From assembly GCF_000819845.1 (NCBI RefSeq), contig NZ_CDCG01000037.1, positions 613,313 through 677,312 on the forward strand: 64,000 nucleotides of DNA, read 5' to 3'. Below are positions 18,499 through 28,144 of this stretch, piece by piece (position 1 is the stretch's first letter; the number at the start of each line of letters is the position of its first letter). The stretch is from Aeromonas enteropelogenes. GTDB taxonomy: Bacteria > Pseudomonadota > Gammaproteobacteria > Enterobacterales > Aeromonadaceae. The position numbers and the translations under genes are program-made. The notes under the pieces were generated by a model. It saw only the letters and a program-made list of their open reading frames with translations. It did no database searches and was not told where the DNA came from.

Positions 18499-18768
18499 CT
18501 ACTGGCCGCCGATTTCCAGCTGCCAGCTGTCATCCCGTTCGTTGAGATAGCGGGTCAGCGGAGAGTCGCCCTGATAGCGGGGAGTTTTCTTGAACTGGAG
18601 CGGGAACGGCTCATCGACCAGCGACTGGTTCAATGAATCGGCTACCTGTTCACGCACCGATGGCGCCAGTCCAGCCCCCTGTTCCACATAGCCCTGGCCG
18701 GCAAAATCCGATTCGAACGCGGGGGCCTCAAACTGCCAGGCTGCGGCCAGCAACATCAATCCAATCAT
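18499..18768 (-). CDS. small secreted hypothetical protein
   Basis: 89 residues with a short hydrophobic start (MIGLMLLAAAW) that looks like a signal peptide, followed by an acidic, glutamine-rich soluble part ending DDSWQLEIGGQ. No cysteines and no recognised domain. The ATG at 18768 is preceded by GAGGAG at good spacing, which supports it being real; a TTG one codon upstream is an alternative. It converges on the tor-operon membrane gene with only four bases between stops and is divergent from the PAS-GGDEF-EAL gene. Confidence 0.6.
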   Translation of the reverse strand: MIGLMLLAAAWQFEAPAFESDFAGQGYVEQGAGLAPSVREQVADSLNQSLVDEPFPLQFKKTPRYQGDSPLTRYLNERDDSWQLEIGGQ

Positions 18769-19030
18769 CAAACAAACTCCTCTTTATCGTCTCTCATACG
18801 CCTTGTTTTCCATATTTTTGCCGCATCTTATGCTCGAGGAAAGAGCAAGGTCGCTATTAATTCCTTTATCAGAGGGCAGATCTCTCCGTAGATGCCCTTG
18901 CTGCCTGGTCTTAGCAAGGTTTTTGCCGCCCTCTGAAAACGATCACCTAACCCCAGCTGACTCCCTACCCGAGAGTTCGTGCCATACTGAAATCCACTTA
19001 AGTAACAAATCAGTCAATGCCGAGGTCTTC

Positions 19031-21475
19031 ATGGACGGGAAGCTTTTCAATGCCGATGCCGAGGCACTCCTGACCCAGCTGTCTGATCACACCGTTCTGG
19101 AACAGCTGATGGATACGGCGCCGCTGGGCATAGGCGTATTCGATCGCGAATTTCGTTATCGCAAGGTCAACCAGGTACTGGCCGACATCAACGGCAAGAG
19201 CATCGCGGAGCACCATGGCAAGTTATTGCGGGAGGTGGTGCCCCAGCTGGCCCCTACCCTGGAGCCCATGTTTCAGCAGATCATGCGCAGCGGTGTGCCC
19301 TATGTGGATATCGCCATCTCGGGTCAAACCGCCGCTCACGGCTGCAGCTACCGACGCTGGCAAGCCACCTACAGCCCGATGCGCAATGAAAGGGGGGAGC
19401 TTAACGGGATCCTCGCCATCGTGCGGGACATCACGGAGCAGTACGAAACCGAGCAGCGGCTGCAACTGGCGATGCGCGCGGCCCAGATCGGGGTCTGGGA
19501 ATGGCATGTTACAGAAGACCGTCTGCTGTTTGAGGGGCAGATTGGCTCCCTGCTGGGCCCTCGAAACAACCGCTTCCTCGGGGGGCTGCAGTCGTTCGTC
19601 GACTGTTTCGAGCCCGAATCCGGCAACCAGCTCAAGACCGCCCTGCTGGGGGATCAGCCAATCCACCTCACCTTGAGTTACATCAACCACCTCGATGAGC
19701 GTCACTGGGTCGACATCCATGCCGATCACGTCCCTGCCACCGAATCCGTCGGGCGCCGTGTGATGGGGGTGATCCACAATGCCACCGCCCGCCGCCGCCA
19801 GGAGGAGCGGCTGCACCAAGCCAACGTGGTGTTCGATACCACGGCCGAAGGGATCATCATTCTCGATCACGACCACCGCATCATCTCGGTCAACCCGGCA
19901 TTCACCATGCTGACCCAGTACGACTCTGGCGAGGTGATGGGGCACACTATGGATATGGTCATGCATCCGCAAACTCACGGTGCGCGCGACTATCCCTGGT
20001 ACCAGTTGCAACCGGGCAACAATACCTGGCATGGCGAGCGACTGTGCCTGCGCAAGGATGGCAGCTACTTCTCCTCCTGGCAGCAGATCAGCGCCGTCTA
20101 CGACAGTTTCAACAACACCACTCACTTCGTGATAGCCCTCTCCGACATCAGCGCCATCCGCAAGGTCGAGGCCGAGCTCAACCATTTGGCCTACCACGAT
20201 CCCCTGACGGAGCTTGGCAACCGCCATCTGTTGCAGGAGCGGCTGACCCTTGAGCTGAAGACAGCCAAACTCAACCGAAAGCGACTGGGGCTGTTGTTTA
20301 TCGACCTGGACGGCTTCAAGCTGATCAACGACAGCCTGGGCCACGGGGTCGGCGATCAGTTGCTCAAGCGCTTGGCCGAGCGGATCCACGGCTGCCTGCA
20401 AGCACACGATCTCGCCACCCGGCTCGGTGGCGACGAATTTCTGGTGTTAATCCCCTATCTGGATCAATCCGAAGAGCTGGAGATGCTGGCCAGTACCCTG
20501 TTGGATGTGCTGCGTGAGCCTGTAGAACTGGCCCATGAGCAGGTCGCCATCTCCGCCAGTATCGGGATCGCCCTCTACCCGGACCATGCCGATACGCCCG
20601 AGAGCCTGATCAGCGCAGCAGACAGCGCCATGTACGAAGCCAAGAGCCAGGGGCGCAACGGCTACCAGTTCTATACCCCCAGCATGGCCGCCCGTGCCCG
20701 GGAAAGAATGCAGATGGAGCAAGGGCTGCTCAAGGCGCTGGAGCAGGATCAACTCTGCATCTTCTACCAACCCATGACCGACCTCACCACTGGCCACCTG
20801 AGTGGACTGGAGGCCCTGATACGCTGGCAACACCCCCATGAGGGGATGATCGCTCCGACCCGCTTTATCCCGGTAGCCGAAGAGTGCGGGCTGATCGAAA
20901 AAATCGGGGAGTGGGTGATGCGCAGCGCTTGCCGCCAAGGACAGAGCTGGCTGGCGGCAGGTCTTGACGTGCCCCGCCTCTCGGTCAATGTATCGGTACG
21001 GGAGATGCGCTCCCCCGGTTATGTGGAGCGGGTCGCCGCCATCCTGAAGGAGACCGGATTCCCGCCAGAGCGGCTGGAAATCGAAGTCACCGAGAGCATC
21101 ATTCAGCGGGTCGATCAGAGTCTTGAACTCTTCACCCGCCTGAAAAATCTCGGGGTGCAGATCGCCATCGACGACTTTGGCACCGGCTTCTCATCCCTGA
21201 GCCTGCTAAAAAGCCTGCCCATCGATCGCATCAAGATAGATCGCGCCTTCGTCCAGGCGCTACCCGATGACAAGAACAGCCGTGAGTTGTGCCGCACCAT
21301 CATCAATCTGGCGGATAGTCTGGATATGGAGGTCACGGCGGAAGGGATCGAGACCCAGGCCCAGTATGCCTTCTTGCAGTCGCTCAACTGCGGTGAAGGT
21401 CAGGGCTATCTGTTCAGCAAGCCGCTACAGGTAGAGCATATGAGCCACCGGCTGGCTCCGCCCCCCCAATCCTAG
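19031..21475 (+). CDS. PAS-PAS-GGDEF-EAL cyclic-di-GMP signalling protein
   Basis: 814 residues, no obvious membrane segment, so cytoplasmic. The N-terminal half contains PAS/PAC sensor modules (one near 20-140 with LGIGVFDREFRYRKVNQ, a middle degenerate one, and one near 270-390 with IIILDHDHRIISVNPAF). The GGDEF domain is intact (GGDEF at about 466) and the EAL domain is intact (EALIRW at about 594, DDFGTGFSSLS further on), so both diguanylate cyclase and phosphodiesterase activity are possible. Start at 19031 follows GAGG; the frame stays open upstream without PAS similarity. Followed by its own terminator. Confidence 0.9.
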   Translation: MDGKLFNADAEALLTQLSDHTVLEQLMDTAPLGIGVFDREFRYRKVNQVLADINGKSIAEHHGKLLREVVPQLAPTLEPMFQQIMRSGVPYVDIAISGQTAAHGCSYRRWQATYSPMRNERGELNGILAIVRDITEQYETEQRLQLAMRAAQIGVWEWHVTEDRLLFEGQIGSLLGPRNNRFLGGLQSFVDCFEPESGNQLKTALLGDQPIHLTLSYINHLDERHWVDIHADHVPATESVGRRVMGVIHNATARRRQEERLHQANVVFDTTAEGIIILDHDHRIISVNPAFTMLTQYDSGEVMGHTMDMVMHPQTHGARDYPWYQLQPGNNTWHGERLCLRKDGSYFSSWQQISAVYDSFNNTTHFVIALSDISAIRKVEAELNHLAYHDPLTELGNRHLLQERLTLELKTAKLNRKRLGLLFIDLDGFKLINDSLGHGVGDQLLKRLAERIHGCLQAHDLATRLGGDEFLVLIPYLDQSEELEMLASTLLDVLREPVELAHEQVAISASIGIALYPDHADTPESLISAADSAMYEAKSQGRNGYQFYTPSMAARARERMQMEQGLLKALEQDQLCIFYQPMTDLTTGHLSGLEALIRWQHPHEGMIAPTRFIPVAEECGLIEKIGEWVMRSACRQGQSWLAAGLDVPRLSVNVSVREMRSPGYVERVAAILKETGFPPERLEIEVTESIIQRVDQSLELFTRLKNLGVQIAIDDFGTGFSSLSLLKSLPIDRIKIDRAFVQALPDDKNSRELCRTIINLADSLDMEVTAEGIETQAQYAFLQSLNCGEGQGYLFSKPLQVEHMSHRLAPPPQS

Positions 21476-21492
21476 GTCACACCATTGAAACA

Positions 21493-21527
21493 GGCCCTCG
21501 GTGCAGCAAATGCCGGGGGCCGATTTT
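21493..21527 (+). terminator. terminator of the GGDEF-EAL gene
   Basis: GGCCCTCGG (21493-21501) and CCGGGGGCC (21513-21521) form a 9-bp stem with one G-T pair, followed by GATTTTT. Confidence 0.75.
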
Positions 21528-21550
21528 TCCTACCTCATAACTGACAATCG

Positions 21551-21578
21551 GATAAAAAAACGCCCTCCATGGGCGTTT
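21551..21578 (-). terminator. minus-strand terminator in the acs upstream region
   Basis: AAACGCCC (21558-21565) and GGGCGTTT (21571-21578) form a perfect 8-bp stem with a 5-base loop. The A run at 21554-21560 makes it a strong terminator only on the minus strand, although both flanking genes are on the plus strand. Confidence 0.6.
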
Positions 21579-21582
21579 CGCT

Positions 21583-21652
21583 GCAAAGACTTTCCCCTCT
21601 GTCATCCCCTGTGTACGGGAGCGGAGCACCGCCTATCCAAAAGTCTAATTGC
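21583..21652 (-). ncRNA. structured element copy A (candidate small RNA)
   Basis: An outer stem is formed by GCAA + AGACTTT (21583-21593) with AAAGTCT + TTGC (21640-21652). Inside are two hairpins, TCCC/GGGA (21605-21620) and GCGG/CCGC (21621-21632), giving a multibranch junction. Conserved sequence CCCCTCT follows the first stem strand. A second copy lies at 31802-31841. The minus strand is assigned because a strong minus-strand terminator follows directly; the plus strand, as an acs leader, cannot be excluded. Confidence 0.45.
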
Positions 21653-21717
21653 CCCCTCATGCCAAAGGTATAAGTTGTTACTCAATTATTAAAAGGATGT
21701 TTTCACAGGAGTGACAG

Positions 21718-23664
21718 ATGAGCGAGAGCAAGGTCTACCCGGTCAAATCCCATATCAGCAACGGTGCCCTGCTGGACAAGGCAGGCTATGAGGCCATGTA
21801 CCAGGCCTCCGTTGAAAACCCGGACGCCTTCTGGGGCGAGCAGGGCAAAATCCTCGACTGGATGAAGCCCTATACCAAGGTCAAGAACACCTCCTACGAC
21901 CCGGGCCACGTCTCCATCAAGTGGTTCGAGGATGGCCAGCTCAACGTCTCGGCCAACTGCCTGGACCGCCACCTGCGCGATCGAGGCGACAAGGTCGCCA
22001 TCATCTGGGAAGGGGACAACCCGGCCGAGGATCGCAAGCTGACCTATCGCGAGCTCCACGGCGAAGTGTGCAAGTTTGCCAACGTGCTCAAGGCACAAGG
22101 GGTGCGCAGGGGTGACGTAGTCTGCCTCTACATGCCCATGGTGCCGGAAGCGGCCATCGCCATGCTGGCCTGTACTCGCATCGGGGCCGTGCACAGCATC
22201 GTCTTCGGTGGTTTCTCGCCGGAAGCGCTGGCCGGTCGCATCATAGATTCGGGTTCGCACATCGTCATCACCGCCGACGAGGGGCTGCGTGGCGGGCGTG
22301 CCGTGCCGCTCAAGAAGAATGTGGACGAAGCGCTCACCAACCCGGAAACCCAGGTCAACAAGGTGATCGTGCTCAAGCGTACCGGCGGCGATGTCGCCTG
22401 GCACAGCCATCGCGATGTGTGGTGGCACGAAGCCACCGCCACCGTCAGCAGCGACTGCCCGCCCGAAGCGATGAACGCCGAAGATCCGCTGTTCATCCTC
22501 TACACCTCCGGCTCCACCGGCAAGCCCAAGGGGGTGTTGCACACCACTGGCGGCTACCTGGTCTATGCCACCCTCACTTTCAAGTACGTGTTCGATTACC
22601 ACGAAGAAGACATCTACTGGTGTACCGCCGACGTGGGCTGGGTCACCGGTCACTCCTATCTGGTCTATGGCCCGCTCGCCAACGGCGCCACCACCATCAT
22701 GTTCGAAGGGGTGCCCAACTACCCGGCCAGCAACCGCATGAGTCAGGTGGTGGACAAGCATCAGGTCACCATCCTCTACACAGCCCCCACCGCCATCCGC
22801 GCCCTGATGGCCAAGGGCAACGAGGCAGTCGAGGGTACTTCCCGTTCGAGCCTGCGCATCATGGGATCCGTGGGTGAACCCATCAACCCGGAAGCCTGGG
22901 AGTGGTACTACCGCACCATAGGCGACGAGCGCTGCCCCATCGTCGACACTTGGTGGCAGACCGAGACCGGCGGCATCCTGATCACTCCGCTTCCCGGCGT
23001 CACCGACCTGAAACCCGGCTCCGCCACCCGTCCCTTCTTCGGGGTACAACCGGCGCTGGTCGATAACATGGGCGAACCGCTGGAGGGGGCCACCGAGGGC
23101 AACCTGGTGATCACCGACTCCTGGCCGGGTCAGATGCGCACCGTGTTTGGCGATCACGAGCGCTTCGAGCAGACCTACTTCTCCACCTTCCCGGGTCGCT
23201 ACTTCACCGGCGACGGAGCTCGTCGCGACGCCGACGGCTACTACTGGATCACCGGTCGGGTGGATGATGTACTGAACGTCTCCGGCCACCGCATGGGTAC
23301 CGCCGAGATCGAATCGGCCCTGGTGGCCCATCCCAAGATTGCCGAGGCGGCCGTGGTCGGCGTGCCCCACGAGATCAAGGGTCAGGGTATCTATGCCTAC
23401 GTCACCCTGATCGCCGGGGAAGAACCGAGCCGCGAGCTGCACAAAGAGGTCAAGGAGTGGGTACGTAAAGAGATCGGCGCCATCGCCACTCCGGACGTCA
23501 TCCACTGGGCCGAGGGGCTACCCAAGACCCGCTCCGGCAAGATCATGCGCCGCATCCTTCGCAAGATTGCCACCGGCGAGACCGACAGCCTGGGAGACAT
23601 CTCCACCCTGGCGGATCCGGGTGTGGTAGACAAGCTGATCCGCGAGAAGTCGGAAGCCGCCTGA
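21718..23664 (+). CDS. acs: acetyl-CoA synthetase
   Basis: AMP-forming acetate:CoA ligase, the high-affinity acetate assimilation route. 648 residues. The adenylate-forming signature [12 protein letters not shown] lies near residue 262, TWWQTETGG near 410, and the regulated lysine in [10 protein letters not shown] near 608 is present, so control by reversible acetylation is possible. ATG at 21718 follows ACAGGAG. Its 240-base upstream region holds two hairpins and a repeated structured element but no clear CRP site. Confidence 0.96.
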   Translation: MSESKVYPVKSHISNGALLDKAGYEAMYQASVENPDAFWGEQGKILDWMKPYTKVKNTSYDPGHVSIKWFEDGQLNVSANCLDRHLRDRGDKVAIIWEGDNPAEDRKLTYRELHGEVCKFANVLKAQGVRRGDVVCLYMPMVPEAAIAMLACTRIGAVHSIVFGGFSPEALAGRIIDSGSHIVITADEGLRGGRAVPLKKNVDEALTNPETQVNKVIVLKRTGGDVAWHSHRDVWWHEATATVSSDCPPEAMNAEDPLFILYTSGSTGKPKGVLHTTGGYLVYATLTFKYVFDYHEEDIYWCTADVGWVTGHSYLVYGPLANGATTIMFEGVPNYPASNRMSQVVDKHQVTILYTAPTAIRALMAKGNEAVEGTSRSSLRIMGSVGEPINPEAWEWYYRTIGDERCPIVDTWWQTETGGILITPLPGVTDLKPGSATRPFFGVQPALVDNMGEPLEGATEGNLVITDSWPGQMRTVFGDHERFEQTYFSTFPGRYFTGDGARRDADGYYWITGRVDDVLNVSGHRMGTAEIESALVAHPKIAEAAVVGVPHEIKGQGIYAYVTLIAGEEPSRELHKEVKEWVRKEIGAIATPDVIHWAEGLPKTRSGKIMRRILRKIATGETDSLGDISTLADPGVVDKLIREKSEAA

Positions 23665-23687
23665 TCGAGCCCCGTTTTACCGATGAA

Positions 23688-23717
23688 CAAAGCCGACCCT
23701 GGGTCGGCTTTGTTGTT
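23688..23717 (+). terminator. acs terminator
   Basis: CAAAGCCGACCC (from 23688) and GGGTCGGCTTTG (to 23712) form a 12-bp stem with almost no loop, followed by TTGTTT. Confidence 0.8.
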
Positions 23718-23834
23718 TCTGCGGAGCCGGAATCGGCACCCTGCGCAGATGGTGGACGGGGCAGATAAACGAGCAAAAAATAGGCAGATGTAGAGATTAG
23801 ACCAGTAAAATGCTGTTAATTTTCACGAAATCAA

Positions 23835-23840
23835 TATAAT
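23835..23840 (+). promoter_or_regulatory. candidate -10 box for aroQ-accB-accC
   Basis: A perfect TATAAT lies 112 bases before aroQ. The -35 position 16-18 bases upstream is poor (CTGTTA-like), so an activator or extended contact may be needed. Confidence 0.5.
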
Positions 23841-23850
23841 TGCGAAATCT

Positions 23851-23866
23851 GTGTGCCAGGGCACAC
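23851..23866 (+). promoter_or_regulatory. candidate operator GTGTGCC-N2-GGCACAC
   Basis: A perfect 7+2+7 inverted repeat starts 11 bases downstream of the TATAAT box, a position typical of a repressor site at the transcription start. The cognate regulator is not recognised. Confidence 0.45.
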
Positions 23867-23951
23867 CCATTTGCGCAGAAAATGGCTAGATTTCTGGTAG
23901 TCCGCAAGATAGCTGACAGATAGCAGCAATATCATCGAGGATGTACTCAAT

Positions 23952-24401
23952 ATGTCGCAAAATCACCGAATCCTTCTGCTTAACGGACCAAACCTGAATC
24001 TGCTGGGCAAACGGGAGCCGGGTATCTACGGCAGCAAGACGCTCGATGAGATCGTCGCCGATCTGGCGCACAGCGCCAGTGAACTCGGCGTCAGCCTGGA
24101 ACACCTGCAATCCAACGCCGAACACGAGCTGGTCGGCCGCATTCATCAGGCCATGGGCCAGGTGGATTTTATCATCATCAACCCGGCCGCCTTCACCCAC
24201 ACCAGTGTCGCCATCCGCGATGCCCTGCTGGGTGTGGCCATCCCCTTTATCGAGGTGCACCTGTCAAATGTTCATGCCAGGGAGCCCTTCCGTCATCACT
24301 CCTACCTCTCCGATGTCGCCAAGGGCGTCATCTGCGGGCTGGGAGCCGATGGCTATCAATTCGCTTTAACCGCGGCCGTGCACCACCTGCGCGCGGCTTG
24401 A
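23952..24401 (+). CDS. aroQ: 3-dehydroquinate dehydratase, type II
   Basis: Shikimate-pathway enzyme converting 3-dehydroquinate to 3-dehydroshikimate. 149 residues. Type II signatures are [17 protein letters not shown] near 10-27 (catalytic Tyr and Arg), [17 protein letters not shown] near 75 and [16 protein letters not shown] near 97-113 (catalytic His). Stands immediately before accB-accC, a common gammaproteobacterial arrangement, with a 36-base gap to accB. Confidence 0.96.
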   Translation: MSQNHRILLLNGPNLNLLGKREPGIYGSKTLDEIVADLAHSASELGVSLEHLQSNAEHELVGRIHQAMGQVDFIIINPAAFTHTSVAIRDALLGVAIPFIEVHLSNVHAREPFRHHSYLSDVAKGVICGLGADGYQFALTAAVHHLRAA

Positions 24402-24437
24402 TAATCACTTATCTGATAAAGAAGAAAGAGAATGCTA

Positions 24438-24893
24438 ATGGATATCCGCAAAATCAAGAAGCTGATTGAACTGGTTGAAGAGTCCGGCATCGCCGAACTG
24501 GAGATCTCCGAAGGTGAAGAATCCGTTCGCATCAGCCGCAACTTCTCCGGTCAGGTGACTGCCGCCCCGCAGATGATCATGCCGCAAGCTGCTCCGGTTG
24601 CTGCGCCTGTTGCCGCTGCACCGACTGCTGCGCCGGCCGCCGCCGATGCCGCCCCGAGCGGTCACCTGATGCGCTCCCCCATGGTCGGCTCCTTCTACCG
24701 CTCCTCCAGCCCGGAAGCCAAGCCGTTCGTGGAAGTGGGCCAGCACGTCAATGTCGGCGATACCCTGTGCATCGTCGAAGCCATGAAAATGATGAACCAA
24801 ATCGAATCTGACAAGGCCGGTGTGATCAAAGCGATCCTGGTTGAAAATGGTCAGGCCGTCGAATTCGACGAGCCGCTGTTCATCATCGAATAA
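24438..24893 (+). CDS. accB: biotin carboxyl carrier protein of acetyl-CoA carboxylase
   Basis: Carries biotin for acetyl-CoA carboxylase, the first step of fatty-acid synthesis. 151 residues: N-terminal helix [18 protein letters not shown], an Ala/Pro-rich linker at about 45-78, and the biotinyl domain with EAMKMMNQ, biotinylated Lys about 117. Start at 24438 matches E. coli AccB; an ATG two codons upstream at 24432 is also in frame. Followed after 15 bases by accC. Confidence 0.97.
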   Translation: MDIRKIKKLIELVEESGIAELEISEGEESVRISRNFSGQVTAAPQMIMPQAAPVAAPVAAAPTAAPAAADAAPSGHLMRSPMVGSFYRSSSPEAKPFVEVGQHVNVGDTLCIVEAMKMMNQIESDKAGVIKAILVENGQAVEFDEPLFIIE

Positions 24894-24908
24894 GGGAAAT
24901 CGCCACCC

Positions 24909-26249
24909 ATGTTGGACAAAGTAGTCATCGCCAACCGCGGTGAAATTGCCCTGCGGATCCTGCGCGCTTGCAAAGAGCTCGGGATCAAGACAGTGGCCGT
25001 TCACTCCACCGCCGACCGGGAGCTCAAGCATGTGCTGCTGGCCGACGAATCCATCTGTATCGGCAAGCCGGCCAGTACCGACTCCTACCTCAACGTGCCG
25101 GCCATCATTGCCGCCGCAGAGGTAACCGGTGCCGTGGCCATCCACCCGGGTTACGGCTTCCTCTCCGAGAACGCCGATTTTGCCGAAGTGGTCGAAAAGT
25201 CCGGCTTCATCTTCATCGGCCCGCGCGCCGAGACCATCCGCCTGATGGGTGACAAGGTCTCCGCCATCGAGGCGATGAAGAAGGCGGGCGTCCCCTGTGT
25301 ACCGGGCTCCGACGGTCCGGTCGACAACGACGCCAAGCACAACGCCGCCATCGCCAAGCGCATCGGCTATCCGGTGATCATCAAGGCCGCCGGTGGCGGT
25401 GGTGGTCGCGGCATGCGCGTAGTGCGCAACGAGGCCGAGCTGGCTTCCGCCATTGCGCTGACCAAATCCGAAGCGGGCCAGTTCTTCAAAAACGACATGG
25501 TCTACATGGAGAAGTACCTGGAGAACCCGCGTCACATCGAGATCCAGGTGCTGGCTGACGGCCAGGGCAACGCCATCTATCTGGGCGAGCGTGACTGCTC
25601 CATGCAGCGTCGCCACCAGAAAGTGGTGGAAGAGGCCCCGGCACCGGGCATCACTTCCGAGATGCGCAAGTTCATCGGCGAGCGCTGCGTGCGCGCCTGT
25701 ATCGAGATCGGCTACCGCGGTGCGGGTACTTTCGAGTTCCTGTATGAAAACGGCGAGTTCTATTTCATCGAGATGAACACCCGTATCCAGGTTGAGCACC
25801 CGGTTACCGAAATGGTCACCGGCGTGGATCTCATCAAGGAGCAGCTGCGCATCGCCGCCGGCCAGCCCCTGTCGATCACCCAGCAGGACATCCGCATCCG
25901 TGGCCATGCCATCGAGTGCCGGATCAATGCCGAGGATCCGGCCACCTTCATGCCCTCGCCGGGTCTGGTGCAGCGTTTCCACGCGCCGGGTGGCCTGGGC
26001 GTACGCTGGGATTCCCACATCTATGCGGGCTACAAGGTACCGCCCCACTACGATTCGATGATCGGCAAGCTGATCTGCTACGGCGAGAATCGTGACATCG
26101 CCATCGCCCGTATGCGCCACGCGCTGGACGAGCTGGTGGTCGAGGGGATCAAGACCAACGTGCCGCTGCAAAAAGAGATCATGAAGGACGAAAACTTCCA
26201 GCACGGTGGAACCAACATCCACTACCTGCACAAGAAGCTGGGTCTGTAA
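24909..26249 (+). CDS. accC: biotin carboxylase subunit of acetyl-CoA carboxylase
   Basis: ATP-grasp enzyme that carboxylates biotin on AccB. 446 residues. Visible are the N-terminal [17 protein letters not shown], the glycine-rich ATP loop [13 protein letters not shown] near 158-170, and [20 protein letters not shown] near 285-304 with catalytic Glu and Arg residues. Ends the aroQ-accB-accC transcript with a strong terminator before yhdT. Confidence 0.97.
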   Translation: MLDKVVIANRGEIALRILRACKELGIKTVAVHSTADRELKHVLLADESICIGKPASTDSYLNVPAIIAAAEVTGAVAIHPGYGFLSENADFAEVVEKSGFIFIGPRAETIRLMGDKVSAIEAMKKAGVPCVPGSDGPVDNDAKHNAAIAKRIGYPVIIKAAGGGGGRGMRVVRNEAELASAIALTKSEAGQFFKNDMVYMEKYLENPRHIEIQVLADGQGNAIYLGERDCSMQRRHQKVVEEAPAPGITSEMRKFIGERCVRACIEIGYRGAGTFEFLYENGEFYFIEMNTRIQVEHPVTEMVTGVDLIKEQLRIAAGQPLSITQQDIRIRGHAIECRINAEDPATFMPSPGLVQRFHAPGGLGVRWDSHIYAGYKVPPHYDSMIGKLICYGENRDIAIARMRHALDELVVEGIKTNVPLQKEIMKDENFQHGGTNIHYLHKKLGL

Positions 26250-26280
26250 GATTCGCGTCCGCAGATCCTCTGCTGAAAAA

Positions 26281-26307
26281 GGGCCATGGCGACATGGCCC
26301 TTTTTTG
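26281..26307 (+). terminator. accC terminator
   Basis: GGGCCAT (26281-26287) and ATGGCCC (26294-26300) form a 7-bp stem followed by six T. It separates accBC from yhdT-panF. Confidence 0.85.
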
Positions 26308-26343
26308 TTATCCTTGCGCCCCTCGAAATTGTCGGAGGCCAAG

Positions 26344-26607
26344 GTGAACCGTTTCGCTCTCGCCCGCCGGGAAGCAGTCTTCTGCCTGCTGCTGACCCTG
26401 CTCTACTTCTTTGCCTGGTATGGCACCGCCTACTTTATTCCGCCGCAGCTTGAGCTGTGGGGGCTGCCGCTCTGGTTCCTGCTCAGCTGCATGGTGATGC
26501 CGCTGCTGTTCATCCTGCTCTGCGCCCTGATGGTGAACCGCTTGTTCGTGGAGATCCCTCTCGATCCCGAGCCGCTTCAGCCCAAGGAGCCCTCCCATGA
26601 ATCTTGA
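26344..26607 (+). CDS. yhdT: YhdT family small membrane protein
   Basis: 87 residues with two membrane segments (about 11-32 and 42-65), matching the DUF997/YhdT family whose genes precede panF in enterics. Function unknown; the constant linkage suggests a role with pantothenate uptake. Start is GTG at 26344 with GGAGG just upstream; the open frame extends upstream into the accC end and terminator and is not credible there. Overlaps the panF start by 11 bases. Confidence 0.85.
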   Translation: MNRFALARREAVFCLLLTLLYFFAWYGTAYFIPPQLELWGLPLWFLLSCMVMPLLFILLCALMVNRLFVEIPLDPEPLQPKEPSHES

Positions 26608-28048
26608 GTTGATGCTGCCGCTCTTCATCTATCTGGTGCTGGTGCTGGGGGTTGGCTTCTGGGCCAGCCGCCATCGCGCCGCCGGCAACTTCGTTCAGGA
26701 GTACTTCATCGGTAACCGCAGCATGGGCGGCCTGGTGCTGGCCATGACGCTGGTGGCCACCTATACGTCGGCCTCGTCCTTTATCGGCGGCCCCGGCGCT
26801 GCCTACAAGATTGGTCTTGGCTGGGTGCTGTTGGCGATGATCCAGCTGCCCACCGTCTGGCTCACCCTGGGGGTACTTGGCAAGAAATTCGCCATCATAG
26901 CCCGCCGGGTCAATGCGGTGACCATCAACGACATGCTGTGGGCTCGCTACCAGAGCCGGGCCGTGGTGATCCTGGGCTCGGTGACCATCATCCTCGCCTT
27001 TATCGCCACCATGGTGGTGCAGTTCATCGGCGGGGCCCGCCTGCTGGAGACCGCCACCGGCCTCTCCTACCAGCAGGGGCTGCTGCTGTTTGCCGGCTGC
27101 GTGCTGCTCTACACCATCATCGGCGGCTTTCGCGCCGTGGTGATGACCGATGCCCTGCAGGGGATCATCATGCTGATCGGCACCGGTGCCCTGCTGGCGG
27201 GGATCCTGATCGCGGGGGATGGCTTGCCCAACCTCATCCACCAGCTCAAGGAGATAGATCCCAAGCTGGTAAGCCCGCAGGGGGCCGGCGACATGCTGAC
27301 CCAGCCCTTCATGCTGAGCTTCTGGATCCTGGTCTGCATCGGGGTGGTGGGGCTGCCCCACTCGGCCCTGCGCTGCTTTGGCTATCGCGACAGCAAGGCG
27401 CTTCATCGCGGCATCCTGATCGGCACCATCGTCAGCGCCCTCTTGATGTTCGGCATGCACCTGGCCGGGGCCCTCGGCCGCGCCATCCTGCCCGGCATGG
27501 ACAGTCCGGACAAGATCATGCCCTCTCTTATGATGGAGGTGCTGCCCCCCTGGCTCGCCGGGGTCTTCCTGGCGGCGCCCATGGCGGCCATCATGTCGAC
27601 CATCGACTCCCAGCTGATCCAGGCCTCGGCCACCCTGGTGAAAGATCTCTACCTCAACTACCTCAATCCGAAGCAGGAGAAGCTGGAGGTGCGCATCCCC
27701 CGCCTCTCCCTGCTCTGTACCCTGATCCTCGGCACTCTGGTACTGCTGGCGGCGCTGCAGCCCCCGGAGATGATCATCTGGCTCAACCTGCTCGCCTTCG
27801 GCGGCCTGCAGGCGGTATTCCTCTGGCCCCTGGTGCTCGGCCTCTACTGGCCGCGGGCCAACGGTCGCGGCGCCCTGGCCAGCATGGTGTGCGGCATTCT
27901 GTGCTACTGCATCCTGAGTCAGTGGGGGATCAAGCTGGCTGGCCTGCACGCCATCGTGCCCAGCCTGACTCTCGGTTTGTTCGCCTTCGTGGTGGTGAGC
28001 CTGCTCAGTGCTCCGCCTTCGCGGGAAGTGCGGGAGTTGTTCGAGTAA
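26597..28048 (+). CDS. panF: sodium/pantothenate symporter
   Basis: Inner-membrane Na+/pantothenate cotransporter of the solute:sodium symporter family. 483 residues, about 13 membrane helices. Family segments include ASRHRAAGNFVQEYFIGNRSMGG at the start (residues ~17-40, read here in part), VATYTSASSFIGGPGAAYK, and GGFRAVVMTDALQG near 175. Overlaps yhdT by 11 bases, so translationally coupled. In E. coli prmA follows; here unrelated genes intervene. Confidence 0.95.
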   Translation: MNLELMLPLFIYLVLVLGVGFWASRHRAAGNFVQEYFIGNRSMGGLVLAMTLVATYTSASSFIGGPGAAYKIGLGWVLLAMIQLPTVWLTLGVLGKKFAIIARRVNAVTINDMLWARYQSRAVVILGSVTIILAFIATMVVQFIGGARLLETATGLSYQQGLLLFAGCVLLYTIIGGFRAVVMTDALQGIIMLIGTGALLAGILIAGDGLPNLIHQLKEIDPKLVSPQGAGDMLTQPFMLSFWILVCIGVVGLPHSALRCFGYRDSKALHRGILIGTIVSALLMFGMHLAGALGRAILPGMDSPDKIMPSLMMEVLPPWLAGVFLAAPMAAIMSTIDSQLIQASATLVKDLYLNYLNPKQEKLEVRIPRLSLLCTLILGTLVLLAALQPPEMIIWLNLLAFGGLQAVFLWPLVLGLYWPRANGRGALASMVCGILCYCILSQWGIKLAGLHAIVPSLTLGLFAFVVVSLLSAPPSREVRELFE

Positions 28049-28144
28049 AAATTGAGTAAAAGATGAATTAGGGGTTCCGAAACTATCCCCAAATGGGTGT
28101 TTTACGGGTAAACTGTGCGCCGAGTCACAAAATAATGGCGTCGT

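Noticed and set aside
21703..23505. 600-codon minus-strand frame opposite acs
   Set aside because: Antisense shadow of acs, Gly/His/Val-rich low-information sequence.
24435..26342. 635-codon minus-strand frame opposite accB-accC
   Set aside because: Shadow of accBC, crossing the accC terminator.
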